A stretch of DNA of 64,000 nt from Bacillus sp. ISL-18 (GCF_018613415.1 NZ_JAGGQG010000006.1:354201-418200), one strand, 5' to 3'. Counted from the first letter of the stretch, positions 26,918 to 35,958 are shown. Program-made: numbers and translations. The notes: generated from the letters alone by a model not told the origin.

Positions 26918-26952
26918 CAAACAACCTGGCCTCCAATTCTGAAGGTCAGGCT
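26918..26952 (-). terminator. terminator of the alcohol/aldehyde dehydrogenase operon
   Basis: On the minus strand CCTGACCTTC pairs with GGAGGCCAGG with one mismatch and is followed by TTGTTTGTATT. Confidence 0.6.
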
Positions 26953-26959
26953 ATTTATC

Positions 26960-28330
26960 TTATTTCATAAATAACTTGATCTTTTCCAGTCCGTTCTTAA
27001 CATTTGGATAGCGGAATGGGATATCAAACTTGGTCGTTTGTTTTAGAACGCTTTTTTGATGAGAGAACGTGTTAAAATTCCCTTTGCCATGATAGGCTCC
27101 GATTCCACTGGTGCCTACACCTCCAAACGGAAGGTAGGGCGAAACAAAGTGATAAACGGTATCATTAACACAACCGCCCCCAAAGGAAACTTTATTTAAA
27201 ACTTCTTCTTGAATGTAATGATCTTCCGTGAAAATATAGAGGGCAAGTGGTTTTGGATGACGATGAATCCCCTCTACCACCTCTTTTAAATCGTCATATT
27301 CCAGTATGGGAAGGATGGGTCCAAAAATTTCATCCTGCATGATCGAATCTTCCCAACTAATTTCCGTTAATACTGTTGGCTCAATGGTTAACCGAGCTTT
27401 ATCCACATTTCCTCCCATAAATAAATGCCCATTATCTAAAAACGACGTCAGTCTTGTAAAATGCCTTTCACTGACAATCCGGGTAAAATCCGGATTGTTT
27501 AATGGCTCTTTTCCATACAGTTCAACGATTGACTCCTTAAATAGCTGCAGGAATGGTTCTTTAACCCGTCTGTGCACATACAGATAATCAGGGGCGATAC
27601 AGGTTTGTCCGGCATTGGTAAACTTTCCCCAGGCAATCCGTTTCGCAGCCAGCTTAAGATTGGCATCCTCATGGACGATACAAGGGCTTTTTCCACCCAG
27701 TTCTAATGTTACTGGGGTTAAATGTTTCGCAGCCGCCTCCATAATGATTTTTCCTACAGGGACACTTCCTGTGAAAAAGATGTAATCAAGCTGTTGATTG
27801 AGCAGGGGCTGGCTTGTTTCAACACCGCCCTGAACCACGGCAACATACTCCTCAGGGAAAAGATCCAGAATCAGTGTTCCTAATACTTCAGATGTTCTTG
27901 GCGTCAATTCTGATGGTTTGATTATCGCACAATTTCCTGCAGCAATCGCACCGATTAACGGGGCAACCGCCAGTTGAAACGGATAATTCCAGGGAGCGAT
28001 GATCAACGATACTCCGAATGGCTCTGGATAAATATAACTAGTTGAACCAATATGGGTAACGGGTGTTTTGACTTTTTTGGGTGCTGCCCATGAACGAAGA
28101 TGCTTCATTGTAAAGCGCAATTCCTCTAAAATAAATCCGATTTCAGAGGTATATGCATCAAATTCTGATTTATTTAAGTCCGTTCGTAAGGCTTCCATTA
28201 GTACTTTTTCATTCTTTTTAATGGCAGCTCGTAATTTTCGGAGAGCTTCAAGACGGTAGGAAATACTTTTTGTTTTCTCCGTTTTGAAAAATGATTTTTG
28301 CTTGGATATGAGAGAACTGTAAGTCTCCAT
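26960..28330 (-). CDS. NAD(P)-dependent aldehyde dehydrogenase (class 3 type)
   Basis: This 456-residue enzyme has the aldehyde dehydrogenase catalytic residues E210 (VTLELGGKSP) and C244 (NAGQTCIAPDY), and a short C-terminus of the class 3 or YwdH type. It oxidises a fatty or aromatic aldehyde to the acid; the exact substrate is unknown. It is the second gene of an operon, 39 bases after the iron-type alcohol dehydrogenase, so the pair could carry an alcohol through the aldehyde to the acid. Confidence 0.92.
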   Translation of the reverse strand: METYSSLISKQKSFFKTEKTKSISYRLEALRKLRAAIKKNEKVLMEALRTDLNKSEFDAYTSEIGFILEELRFTMKHLRSWAAPKKVKTPVTHIGSTSYIYPEPFGVSLIIAPWNYPFQLAVAPLIGAIAAGNCAIIKPSELTPRTSEVLGTLILDLFPEEYVAVVQGGVETSQPLLNQQLDYIFFTGSVPVGKIIMEAAAKHLTPVTLELGGKSPCIVHEDANLKLAAKRIAWGKFTNAGQTCIAPDYLYVHRRVKEPFLQLFKESIVELYGKEPLNNPDFTRIVSERHFTRLTSFLDNGHLFMGGNVDKARLTIEPTVLTEISWEDSIMQDEIFGPILPILEYDDLKEVVEGIHRHPKPLALYIFTEDHYIQEEVLNKVSFGGGCVNDTVYHFVSPYLPFGGVGTSGIGAYHGKGNFNTFSHQKSVLKQTTKFDIPFRYPNVKNGLEKIKLFMK

Positions 28331-28369
28331 TTCTCAACTACCTTTCTTTAATTTATCCTCGAATCGGTG

Positions 28370-29569
28370 CTATTCCTTTATCAATTGGTAGAGTTGGAAC
28401 AGGTCATCCTTAAAGAGAATTTTCGGGACAGGATAAAGGGGATTTGCTTCGGCAAATGCCCGCTCCACCATAAGGGGAATATCACGATCAACAATTCCAC
28501 TGACCTTTTTAGGGATATTCAGCCTGTCATTTAAATGTTTGATCTCTTCAATGAATTTATTGGCATTTTGTTTGATACTGACAGCAGGATCGGCAATACC
28601 GATAATTTCAGCCAGTTCGGCTAATGGCTTATGGACGGATTCACCGTAATACTCAAGGACATAGGGTAAAATAATGGCATTTGCCAGCCCATGGGGAACC
28701 GAATAGAATCCACCTAAGGTATGGGCAATGGCATGTACATAACCGACATAGGCCCTAGTAAAAGCCATTCCAGCCAAATAGGCTGCCTTTTGCATATTCG
28801 AACGGGCTGTAAGATTGGTCCCGTTAAAGTAGGCTTCCTCGAGATTTTCAAAAATTAATTTTATTGCCTCGATACTGTATTGTGTTGTATTCTTCGTATT
28901 ACTCCTCCCGATATAGGCTTCAACCGCATGTGTTAATGCATCAATCCCCGTTGCTGCAGTGATGGAAGGCGGGAGCTTTACAGTTAACAAGGGATCTAAA
29001 ACGGCAAAATGCGGGATGAGGGATGTATCCATTATGGCATATTTTTCATGGGTTTCGCTATTAGAGACTACGGCGGCGAGTGTGGCTTCACTGCCTGTAC
29101 CAGCTGTGGTAGGAATCGCAAAGAGGGGAGGAAGCTTCTTTACTATCTTTAATACACCTTTCATTTGTGGAAGGGACTTATTTGGCTTTGCAACACGGGC
29201 ACCTACACCCTTCGCACAATCCATTGGGGAACCGCCGCCAAACGCGACTATCCCTTGACAATTATGCTCCAAGTACATTTGGAATGCTTCTTCAATATTT
29301 TCAATTGTGGGATTGGGGACCGTTTTGTCATAGATCACGTAGTTAATCTTTTCGTTTCTCAGGTCCTCCAGAAATTCATCCATTAGTCCGATTGAAACAA
29401 TTCCTAGATCTGTGACAATTAAAACACTCTCAATTCCTTGTTTGTTAATGAGATTGGCCAGTTTTCGTAAACTATTTTCTCCTTCTAAAAGCTCGGGTTC
29501 CCGCCAGGGCAGGAGGGAAGAGGTCGTTTTCATAACCCCTTGAAACGTTCTGCAATAAGCTTTGTACAT
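28370..29569 (-). CDS. Iron-containing alcohol dehydrogenase
   Basis: The 399-residue protein is a family III (Fe-dependent) alcohol dehydrogenase. It shows the NAD-binding GGGSPMDCAKG loop, AIPTTAGTGSEAT, and the metal-binding histidines in the segments ATGIDALTHAVEAY and HAIAHTLGGFYSVPHG. It starts at an ATG behind GCGGGGTAA. Together with the aldehyde dehydrogenase downstream it forms a two-gene operon for alcohol or aldehyde turnover. Confidence 0.92.
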   Translation of the reverse strand: MYKAYCRTFQGVMKTTSSLLPWREPELLEGENSLRKLANLINKQGIESVLIVTDLGIVSIGLMDEFLEDLRNEKINYVIYDKTVPNPTIENIEEAFQMYLEHNCQGIVAFGGGSPMDCAKGVGARVAKPNKSLPQMKGVLKIVKKLPPLFAIPTTAGTGSEATLAAVVSNSETHEKYAIMDTSLIPHFAVLDPLLTVKLPPSITAATGIDALTHAVEAYIGRSNTKNTTQYSIEAIKLIFENLEEAYFNGTNLTARSNMQKAAYLAGMAFTRAYVGYVHAIAHTLGGFYSVPHGLANAIILPYVLEYYGESVHKPLAELAEIIGIADPAVSIKQNANKFIEEIKHLNDRLNIPKKVSGIVDRDIPLMVERAFAEANPLYPVPKILFKDDLFQLYQLIKE

Positions 29570-29695
29570 AACATTACCCCGCTTTACCTAAGATTTGGCT
29601 TTCCTTCTTACTATGATTCATGAGGGAAACAATTAATCTACCGAAATTCAGGGGGAAGATACAGAAAAAAAGTTTTATACCAATGATGTATACAC

Positions 29696-29727
29696 ATTAT
29701 ATAGCGTATTTAATTTAGAAAAGTCAA
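29696..29727 (-). promoter_or_regulatory. promoter of the alcohol/aldehyde dehydrogenase operon
   Basis: On the minus strand TTGACT (29727-29722) is followed by a TATATAAT box with 18-20 bases between the hexamers, leaving an untranslated leader of about 120 bases. The whole gap 29570-29882 otherwise holds only this promoter, the leader and the coat-gene terminator. Confidence 0.5.
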
Positions 29728-29854
29728 GCTAGTTTCATGAATATAATTAAAATTCTGAAAATACGACTCATTTAAGGAACGCTTGCTAGAAAAGATTATT
29801 CTGCTATTTTATTTGCAGCTGAACCAGGAGCTTAAACAATGGGGCGGGGAATAA

Positions 29855-29880
29855 AAAAAGCCTAGAACACTAGGCTTTCC
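29855..29880 (-). terminator. terminator of the CotF pair (left copy)
   Basis: On the minus strand AAAGCCTAG pairs with CTAGGCTTT around a four-base loop, followed by a T run. Confidence 0.85.
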
Positions 29881-29882
29881 TC

Positions 29883-30236
29883 TTAGTATGGGAATTGGGA
29901 AGCATAATTGTTAAATTGCTGATAGGCCTGGTCCATTTTTTGCTGCTCTTCAGCTTCCAACTTATACCAGCCATGCTGGAACATTAAGTTATAAAGCTCT
30001 CGGCAGCTTTGGTGTGTTTCATTAAGCATTTGCAGTAAATCTTGATGCAGCTGTTCATGGCTTGCTTCGCGGACAGCGATATTCATGCTGTCTGTTAAAT
30101 ATTTGCAAGTACTTAGCGCATCATTAATGAAGTCACGATCATTCATTTCAGGACTTTTTACTTTTGGTAATTCGCCGGTTTGTGGATTGGCAATTTGATT
30201 TTTGTTTTGGTTTTGTTGTGATTGTTGATTTTGCAT
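29883..30236 (-). CDS. CotF family spore coat protein
   Basis: The 117-residue protein has a glutamine/asparagine-rich N-terminus and a CotF domain (NDRDFINDALSTCKYLTDSMN, split after 20 by the family AVREASHE segment) with ferritin-like helices, ending in a tyrosine/phenylalanine-rich tail. CotF-type proteins are part of the outer spore layers. The ATG at 30236 is spaced seven bases from GGAGG; a GTG just before it is less likely. It follows the small partner gene by about 20 bases. The same two-gene design recurs at 63080-63599. Confidence 0.85.
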   Translation of the reverse strand: MQNQQSQQNQNKNQIANPQTGELPKVKSPEMNDRDFINDALSTCKYLTDSMNIAVREASHEQLHQDLLQMLNETHQSCRELYNLMFQHGWYKLEAEEQQKMDQAYQQFNNYASQFPY

Positions 30237-30255
30237 CACGTTTCCTCCATTTTGG

Positions 30256-30522
30256 TTACTGTAGTTGGGTATTAGGTAAGCTAGCTAGGGCTGTATTATT
30301 ATCTACTTGTAGATGGGTTAGGATTCTTTGAAAGTGATTTTGGTGCATTTGCCCAGCTTTGTCGAGTGCTTCTTTAAATTGTGGATTTTGTACTTGCTGT
30401 GCCATCGCATGAAATTTCTTAAACGTTAGCAGTTCCCAGGACATAGCATCCTTTAGATACAAAAGATCCTTCGTTGTGATGGCTCGAGGTGGATTTGGAA
30501 TTGGCGGCTGATTCATTTGCAT
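30256..30522 (-). CDS. Small spore-coat-associated protein (CotF partner)
   Basis: This 88-residue protein starts with a proline-rich stretch and then two amphipathic helices (LLYLKDAMSWELLTFKKFHA and QFKEALDKAGQMHQNHFQRI, each about 20 residues), the ferritin-like half-bundle seen in proteins encoded directly upstream of CotF-type genes. It is therefore probably a spore coat component made in the mother cell. The ATG follows GGAG. A long hairpin upstream separates it from the oxidoreductase gene. Confidence 0.7.
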   Translation of the reverse strand: MQMNQPPIPNPPRAITTKDLLYLKDAMSWELLTFKKFHAMAQQVQNPQFKEALDKAGQMHQNHFQRILTHLQVDNNTALASLPNTQLQ

Positions 30523-30612
30523 AAGAAAAACTCCTTTTATTGTTTAATAGTAATCACCTATAGAATTTACTAAAGGAAGTCATTTTATGAAAATTAGAAA
30601 ACGAAGAAATCA

Positions 30613-30666
30613 TTTTCTAATGAAAAAAACGTTGGTCATTTCGAACCGACGTTTTTCATTAGAAAA
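30613..30666 (-). terminator. long bidirectional hairpin after the GMC oxidoreductase gene
   Basis: TTTTCTAATGAAAAA continues through ACGTTGGT and is mirrored by ACCGACGTTTTTCATTAGAAAA; the stem is about 23 pairs with one or two mismatches around an eight-base loop. A and T tracts on both sides make it functional in either direction, most usefully for the minus-strand gene to its right. Confidence 0.75.
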
Positions 30667-30718
30667 ATATACATGTGACTTTTAACCGTTGTTACACCCA
30701 ATCCAGTTTAAATTCAAT

Positions 30719-32410
30719 TTATTGTTGGTCTCGAATGAATCTAACAGCATTTAAACCAATCATTTGTGCAGCTAAGGCTGTATTACCATCTGGTAAAATA
30801 GGGGAGATGGAAAGATCTGCTACTTTCAGGTTTTGGGTCCCAAATACATTTAAATAACCATCTACCACTCCTTCATCGATATTCCGGCCCATCCTGCATT
30901 GTCCTCCATAGTGATTAAGGACGTTATAGGATGCCTTGGCAAAATTAGCAAGTAGGATTCGTTTCTCTTGTTCATCTTTTAAATTAAATATATTTTCTGA
31001 AGGATAAACCACCCTATAAATACCCTCAGGATCTAATAATCGTGCTCGTTTTATTACATTGTAAGTCTCAATATAATGGTTAACCATATAATCTAAATCA
31101 TCTGGATTCTCTAAAGGATTAAAGTCAATAGATGGATAGGCTTCAGGGTCGCTATGTGCTGCTAAAATGGTCCCTTTACTTTTTGGTTTTAGATCAACAA
31201 TTCCAATACTCATGATATTACTTGGTTTATCCTCGTTAAAATCCCAATTGTTAATCTGGACATCTTGAACCGGAATAAACCTTGGGAATACATTACCTAG
31301 TAATTGAAGGCGACGTCCTGACTTCCGTCCTTCTTTATCATCTTTTTTAAAGGCACCTAATGGGATTGGTTGATCTGGGTCAGACGACATGACCATTAAT
31401 AGGCGGGTTGTTTCCACTTCTACCCCCATGCCAACAGCATAATGTGTATGAAAATTGTATCCAACATTTGGGCTTTCGACTATTGTTGATATTCCGGCAT
31501 TAGATAAATCTGAAGATCTTCCGATTCCTGATCGTTGTAAAATAACCGAGGAGAAATTCCCTGCAGAGACTATTATCCCTTTGCTTGCAAATGCTCTTTG
31601 TGATTTACCGTTTCTAACAAATTCAACCCCGACAGCAATTTGAATTTGTCTGTATTGTTCAAAGAGAATTTTATTCACGGTAGACTTTGCAATTACTGCC
31701 AGTTTTCTTTGACCAACTCCAAACTCATCAGGGCTCCATTCATCTCCAGGAGTAACAATATGTTTGTTTAAATACCCAGTGGCAGTAGAAGAACGAACAA
31801 ATTTCCCTGTATTCAATTCTTTTTGGGTAAATTGGGACTTAAAGAATGTACAATCTCTTATCCCCGTATTATAATCCTCCACAATGGGAATTCCTAACAC
31901 TTCAGATGTTGCTTTAGCTAAGATAGTCGTAAGACCAGCTTTCGGTATCTTTTGTTGTCGTATAGAGATGGGACCATTGGTTCCTCTTTCTTTTGGATTT
32001 TGTGTCCAGCCAATATATGTTTCATTTTCTTTAAATAATGGACGGATATTTTCATAACTCCATTGAGGACCTGAAAGACTTGCCCATTCATCATATAGTT
32101 GACGACTTCCTCGAACAGCAAGCATTGCGTTGTGCTCAGAACTCCCGCCTATTACTCTCCCGCCAGATAATAAAAGCTGACGACCGATAGATGGTTCCAA
32201 TTTTGATAGAATATTAAAGGAATACTTATTATCAGTGGCTAAGTTAATGGCAGTACCGCCACTAGGGCTGCTTAGCGCTTTTGTCATATTGGTTCCTTCT
32301 TCAAGGACAAGTACAGATGTTGATTTATCATCTGTTAATTCTTTGGCAATTACACCACCTGCGGTTCCTGCACCTATTACAATATAATCAAATGTATTTT
32401 TTGGGGACAT
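30719..32410 (-). CDS. GMC family FAD-dependent oxidoreductase
   Basis: This 563-residue flavoprotein has the N-terminal FAD-binding motif YIVIGAGTAGGVIAKEL, the GMC signature GGRVIGGSSEHNAML, the second signature segment SAGNFSSVILQRSGIG and the C-terminal LPDGNTALAAQMIG near the active site. It oxidises an alcohol of unknown identity (choline, glucose and related families share the fold). An upstream ATG at 32428 exists, but AGGAAGG is spaced for the ATG at 32410. It is a single gene. Confidence 0.88.
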   Translation of the reverse strand: MSPKNTFDYIVIGAGTAGGVIAKELTDDKSTSVLVLEEGTNMTKALSSPSGGTAINLATDNKYSFNILSKLEPSIGRQLLLSGGRVIGGSSEHNAMLAVRGSRQLYDEWASLSGPQWSYENIRPLFKENETYIGWTQNPKERGTNGPISIRQQKIPKAGLTTILAKATSEVLGIPIVEDYNTGIRDCTFFKSQFTQKELNTGKFVRSSTATGYLNKHIVTPGDEWSPDEFGVGQRKLAVIAKSTVNKILFEQYRQIQIAVGVEFVRNGKSQRAFASKGIIVSAGNFSSVILQRSGIGRSSDLSNAGISTIVESPNVGYNFHTHYAVGMGVEVETTRLLMVMSSDPDQPIPLGAFKKDDKEGRKSGRRLQLLGNVFPRFIPVQDVQINNWDFNEDKPSNIMSIGIVDLKPKSKGTILAAHSDPEAYPSIDFNPLENPDDLDYMVNHYIETYNVIKRARLLDPEGIYRVVYPSENIFNLKDEQEKRILLANFAKASYNVLNHYGGQCRMGRNIDEGVVDGYLNVFGTQNLKVADLSISPILPDGNTALAAQMIGLNAVRFIRDQQ

Positions 32411-32649
32411 GTGATCCTTCCTCTCCATACCCTTACCGATGATTTAATGAATACTATCAATATATGTATGTGAACAGTTTTCTTGTGTGAGTGTCCATGT
32501 TACAGCTTAATTTGGATTAAATAAATCCTAAACAAAATAAGGTGATATAAGTTTCAAGTTGTCCTTAATTTGAATCTAGTGAAAACGCCCTTACCATTTT
32601 CATTTTCATAACATAAATTGTAATGAAAATACCTAAAGGAGGGCTCAAA

Positions 32650-32796
32650 ATGTTTGGTTATGGTGGCTTTGGAGGTTACGGTGGTTGTTGTGGCGGTTAT
32701 GGCTACGGTGGAGGATTCGGCTGTGGCGGCGGTTTTGCTTTAATCGTTGTATTGTTTATTTTATTAATCATTGTTGGAGCAGTAATCTGTTTCTAA
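32650..32796 (+). CDS. YjcZ-type glycine-rich sporulation peptide
   Basis: This 48-residue peptide is too short for routine gene lists, but it has a perfect AAAGGAGG seven bases before the ATG and a strong terminator. The first 28 residues are almost only glycine, tyrosine, phenylalanine and cysteine ([20 protein letters not shown] and on), and the remainder is one hydrophobic helix ([20 protein letters not shown]). That is the pattern of the YjcZ family of sporulation peptides, which are probably membrane or coat associated. Confidence 0.88.
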   Translation: MFGYGGFGGYGGCCGGYGYGGGFGCGGGFALIVVLFILLIIVGAVICF

Positions 32797-32812
32797 AAAA
32801 ATCTTCACTAAT

Positions 32813-32839
32813 AAAAGCCCTTTTTGGGCTTTTTTTTTT
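32813..32839 (+). terminator. terminator after the YjcZ-like gene
   Basis: AAAAGCCC pairs with GGGCTTTT around five T, followed by a T run. Confidence 0.9.
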
Positions 32840-32956
32840 GAGTTACCTATTTCATTACACCTGCGAATGAAACTGATAAGAAGATACAACGTCGAATGAG
32901 AATTGGCATATATGTCTATAATAAATATATAGATAAGGATTAAGGGATGAATTCCT

Positions 32957-33469
32957 ATGATATATATTTATCATGATTATGCTGGGACACATACTACCTC
33001 TTTGGCAGCGGCCTATCATCTAAAACAATTGCCTCAATCGGAACGAAAATTAACCAGAGATGAAATATTAAATGTCAACTATTTTAATAAACTTACGAGA
33101 AAAGATTTTGGAAAGCTTCTTTATCATGGGGACGATGAAGAAGGCAACTCCGTATATACAATTGGTTGCAAACGGGATAAACTCGCTGTCCCTGCAATGA
33201 AAGAACTATCCTTGATGCTGAAAGGCAAATTTCATTTTAATGAGAAAATTATTTTCTCCCATACCTCTCCAACCGTTCCATTACCGATGTCGTTTGGAGG
33301 ATTTTTTTCGAGAGGTTTGAAAATTGACTTTATTGGTGTCCCATTGTTAGTACTTGGTGCCAAGCAATGCTGTGATAATATCTATCGATTGGTCGAAAAC
33401 ACGAAACAGGTAGGGCGGACGTCATTTAATGAACAGGTAATAACTTTAGAAAATGAAATGTACAAGTAA
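32957..33469 (+). CDS. DUF3189 family protein
   Basis: This 170-residue protein starts with MIYIYHDYAGTHTTSLAAAY, the DUF3189 hallmark, and has the later GVPLLVLGAKQCCDNIYRLV segment with two adjacent cysteines. The family is common in spore formers and has no known function; the fold of the N-terminus suggests a nucleotide-binding or hydrolase-like strand-loop-helix but without a proper P-loop. The ribosome binding site is weak (AAGGG). Confidence 0.82.
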   Translation: MIYIYHDYAGTHTTSLAAAYHLKQLPQSERKLTRDEILNVNYFNKLTRKDFGKLLYHGDDEEGNSVYTIGCKRDKLAVPAMKELSLMLKGKFHFNEKIIFSHTSPTVPLPMSFGGFFSRGLKIDFIGVPLLVLGAKQCCDNIYRLVENTKQVGRTSFNEQVITLENEMYK

Positions 33470-33490
33470 ACAAAACCATTATTAACTTGC

Positions 33491-33522
33491 AATCCAATGA
33501 TCTTTCATTGGATTTTTCTTTT
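33491..33522 (+). terminator. terminator after the DUF3189 gene
   Basis: AATCCAATG pairs perfectly with CATTGGATT, followed by TTTCTTTT. Confidence 0.85.
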
Positions 33523-33626
33523 ATTAAAGGGGAAAGTCACGGATAATAGTTTTATTAACATTTTTATCAATAGGCGATGATCCAATCATGATCTTGTGAA
33601 TAAAAATAAGAAAAGGGGGTTGAAAT

Positions 33627-34172
33627 TTGAAAAAATTTGCTTATTTATTAGGCGCGTTTATTGCTATCTTTTGTTTAGCTGCGTGTAATCACCAACAAGA
33701 TAAAACGACCAATCAAGAAAAACCTGCTTCACATGTACAAGAGGGAACAAACCGAGAACAGCCAGCCACACCTGTGGAAGAGGGTACAACAGACCCAGAG
33801 ACACCAGCAGCACCAGAAAAAGAAGGGGCCAAAGACTCAGTTCAACCAACCGCACCTGTACCGGAAACAAAAGTCTATCAAAATAACGTATTTAAAGAGG
33901 TTATCGTAACAGAGACAGAGGACAAAATTATTGTCACTGGAAAAGCTCAGGTATTTGAAGGAGTCTTTCAATATGCTCTTCACAATGGAGAAAAAGTGGT
34001 GCTGGAAAATAATTACCAAACAGACGGGGCACCTGCTTGGGGAGAATTTGAAATCACCTTTGAAAAAGGGTTAGTATCATCAAATAATGTTAAACTCGAA
34101 TTATTTGTTTACTCAGCAAAAGATGGTTCAAAAGTAAACACGTTAGAAATTCCCATCCCAAAACAGAAATGA
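33627..34172 (+). CDS. Lipoprotein with a Gmad2 domain
   Basis: The 181-residue protein has a lipoprotein signal peptide with lipobox LAAC (C20), then about 50 residues of a proline/threonine/glutamate-rich linker with repeats of the P-x-x-V-x-EGT kind, then a Gmad2 domain (from NNVFKEVIVTETEDKIIVTG onward), an immunoglobulin-like fold found in surface and spore germination-related proteins. It is exported and attached to the outer leaflet of the membrane. The start is TTG behind AAGGGGG. Its ligand is unknown. Confidence 0.85.
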   Translation: MKKFAYLLGAFIAIFCLAACNHQQDKTTNQEKPASHVQEGTNREQPATPVEEGTTDPETPAAPEKEGAKDSVQPTAPVPETKVYQNNVFKEVIVTETEDKIIVTGKAQVFEGVFQYALHNGEKVVLENNYQTDGAPAWGEFEITFEKGLVSSNNVKLELFVYSAKDGSKVNTLEIPIPKQK

Positions 34173-34188
34173 CTTCGATATAAATATA

Positions 34189-34222
34189 GTACCCGTATTA
34201 TCAACGTTACGGGTACTTTGTT
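34189..34222 (+). terminator. terminator after the lipoprotein gene
   Basis: AGTACCCGTA pairs with TACGGGTACT (with a small internal bulge), then TTGTTGTTT. It also faces the convergent DUF3231 gene. Confidence 0.8.
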
Positions 34223-34246
34223 GTTTCCGAAAAATGGAGCCTTAGT

Positions 34247-35254
34247 TCATTTACTATTTATAATTCGTGGTCGATCTTCCATTTGAGGCGGCTCTTCAAA
34301 CCACCCATTATTCATCATCAGTTCAAGTCCTTCATGTCCATATAAAAAGACATCTTTTGATAACAATGACATTTTCATGGATATATCGTTTCGGAGAGTA
34401 AACATAGCTCCAAAGCTGCCACCAACCAGTCCAAATCCATTAAAAAGGCTTACGCAATACATCATCAATTTATCAGAAAAGGGTGCAACGGTTGAGGTGG
34501 TTACAATACTTCCGGAGGTAGCCGAAAAGTGTATATTTGCTTCTAATAAAATTTCTTCCATTGTTTGTATTTGTTTTTTTGCAAGTTCTAATCCTTTTAC
34601 AAAATATTTTCTGACCTTTTTGTTATCGGCGCATTGGGCAAATCCAGTAATTAACTGCATGCCAATATTATTAGTCTCAATTGTGTGATGTAGGATACCT
34701 ACCTCGAGGGCACTTAAGGATCTTTTATCGCCAAATGGCTTAAAACCTTTCATGTATCTATCACTTTTGACAAACTCAACTGTTTTAGGCATTGTCATAT
34801 TTGGCGGAAGAGTTAAAATTCCTTTATTCAGTAAATAAATGGTAGATAGTTTATAAATCTTTTGGGTTACGCTAGTGAGTCCTTCATAAATAGCTATCAC
34901 ATCTTTTCGATAGGCCATATTCATATTAATCGTATATAACCCCATACTTAACTCTTTGAGGATCCGAAGAAACATAATATCAAATCCATTATCGAAAAGT
35001 TTTGGAGCTTCCATGTTCACATCTTCGTTTCGAAAAGCTACTGGAATGACCATGCCATCTTTTTCAAATATAGATTTGATTTCAATCACATAATAGTGTA
35101 ATTCCTGCCACAAACCACCCATGATATTTGTTGCTTCTTGGTCATCACTCTTCGCCATAAAATATTCTAAAATTCTAAGAATCATCGTTTTTTCCTGATA
35201 GGTGAGCCAAAGTGTCCCGATTTCCGAGGCACTTAAAGGGTTATTTTTCTCCAA
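34247..35254 (-). CDS. DUF3231 family protein
   Basis: This 335-residue protein contains two tandem DUF3231 repeats (about 5-165 and 180-325), each a ferritin-like four-helix bundle. Each repeat opens with LSASEIGTLW or LSALEVGILH and the pattern of hydrophobic helices is shared with the genes at 53568 and 57115. The start is a TTG at 35254 behind GGAGGT; no in-frame ATG fits. Members are abundant in Bacillaceae and are often linked with sporulation or coat-protein genes, but no activity is known. It is a single gene. Confidence 0.88.
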   Translation of the reverse strand: MEKNNPLSASEIGTLWLTYQEKTMILRILEYFMAKSDDQEATNIMGGLWQELHYYVIEIKSIFEKDGMVIPVAFRNEDVNMEAPKLFDNGFDIMFLRILKELSMGLYTINMNMAYRKDVIAIYEGLTSVTQKIYKLSTIYLLNKGILTLPPNMTMPKTVEFVKSDRYMKGFKPFGDKRSLSALEVGILHHTIETNNIGMQLITGFAQCADNKKVRKYFVKGLELAKKQIQTMEEILLEANIHFSATSGSIVTTSTVAPFSDKLMMYCVSLFNGFGLVGGSFGAMFTLRNDISMKMSLLSKDVFLYGHEGLELMMNNGWFEEPPQMEDRPRIINSK

Positions 35255-35397
35255 AACATTTACCTCCAGATAGCTATGTAATTATAACTAATGTTCCCAC
35301 TTTATTATTTAGTATGAGGAATAACCTGTTATTTTCCCGTATGGTATCCTGTTAAAAAGGGAAACTATGTAAAAAGCAGTGGAAAGGATAGAAGGTA

Positions 35398-35904
35398 ATG
35401 CATATTGCGATTACGATTCTAACCATTTTGGCTTCCTTTAAGTGGGCTGATTGGAAAAACTGGAGAGAGTACCATGCTAGTATGTATTTTATTTCCACTG
35501 GCGGTATGATGTACGAATATATTGTTCAAGAAAATACTTTATGGAAGTTTCATCCTGATTTCTTATATGGACATGAAATGGTTGTCTTGGTTTATGCTAT
35601 TATAACGATGCCCATTAGTATCTTACTCTTTCTTTCCCATTTCCCGGAAACCTGGATGAGGCGGCTGCTTTATATAGTCGTTTGGTCTGGAATCTATATT
35701 CTGGTTGAGTGGTTTCTACTCGTGTTTGGAAGGATCTCCTATCAGAACGGTTGGAAATTTTGGTATTCTTTTTATTTTGATATTATGATGTTCTCCATTA
35801 TTGCCCTGCATCAGCACAAACCCTTTAGAGCATATATAATCTCGTTACCCGTCATCCTTTTCTTAATCTTTTACTTTGATATTCCTTTTAAGTTTGGAAA
35901 GTAA
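35398..35904 (+). CDS. CBO0543 family membrane protein
   Basis: The 168-residue protein has about five hydrophobic segments, with ADWKNWREYHASMYFISTG near the start, the conserved HEMVVLVYAIITMP segment and an aromatic-rich end. This is the pattern of the CBO0543 family of integral membrane proteins of unknown function, found in spore formers. Two relatives lie at 38893 and 39363. The ATG follows AAAGGATAGAAGG. Confidence 0.78.
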   Translation: MHIAITILTILASFKWADWKNWREYHASMYFISTGGMMYEYIVQENTLWKFHPDFLYGHEMVVLVYAIITMPISILLFLSHFPETWMRRLLYIVVWSGIYILVEWFLLVFGRISYQNGWKFWYSFYFDIMMFSIIALHQHKPFRAYIISLPVILFLIFYFDIPFKFGK

Positions 35905-35911
35905 CTCAAAA

Positions 35912-35940
35912 AGCCATTCATCAGCAGGGAATGGTTTTTT
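35912..35940 (+). terminator. terminator after the first CBO0543 gene
   Basis: CCATTC pairs with GAATGG around an eight-base loop and runs into TTTTTT. Confidence 0.75.
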
Positions 35941-35958
35941 AGTTGTGTTTATTTGCTT

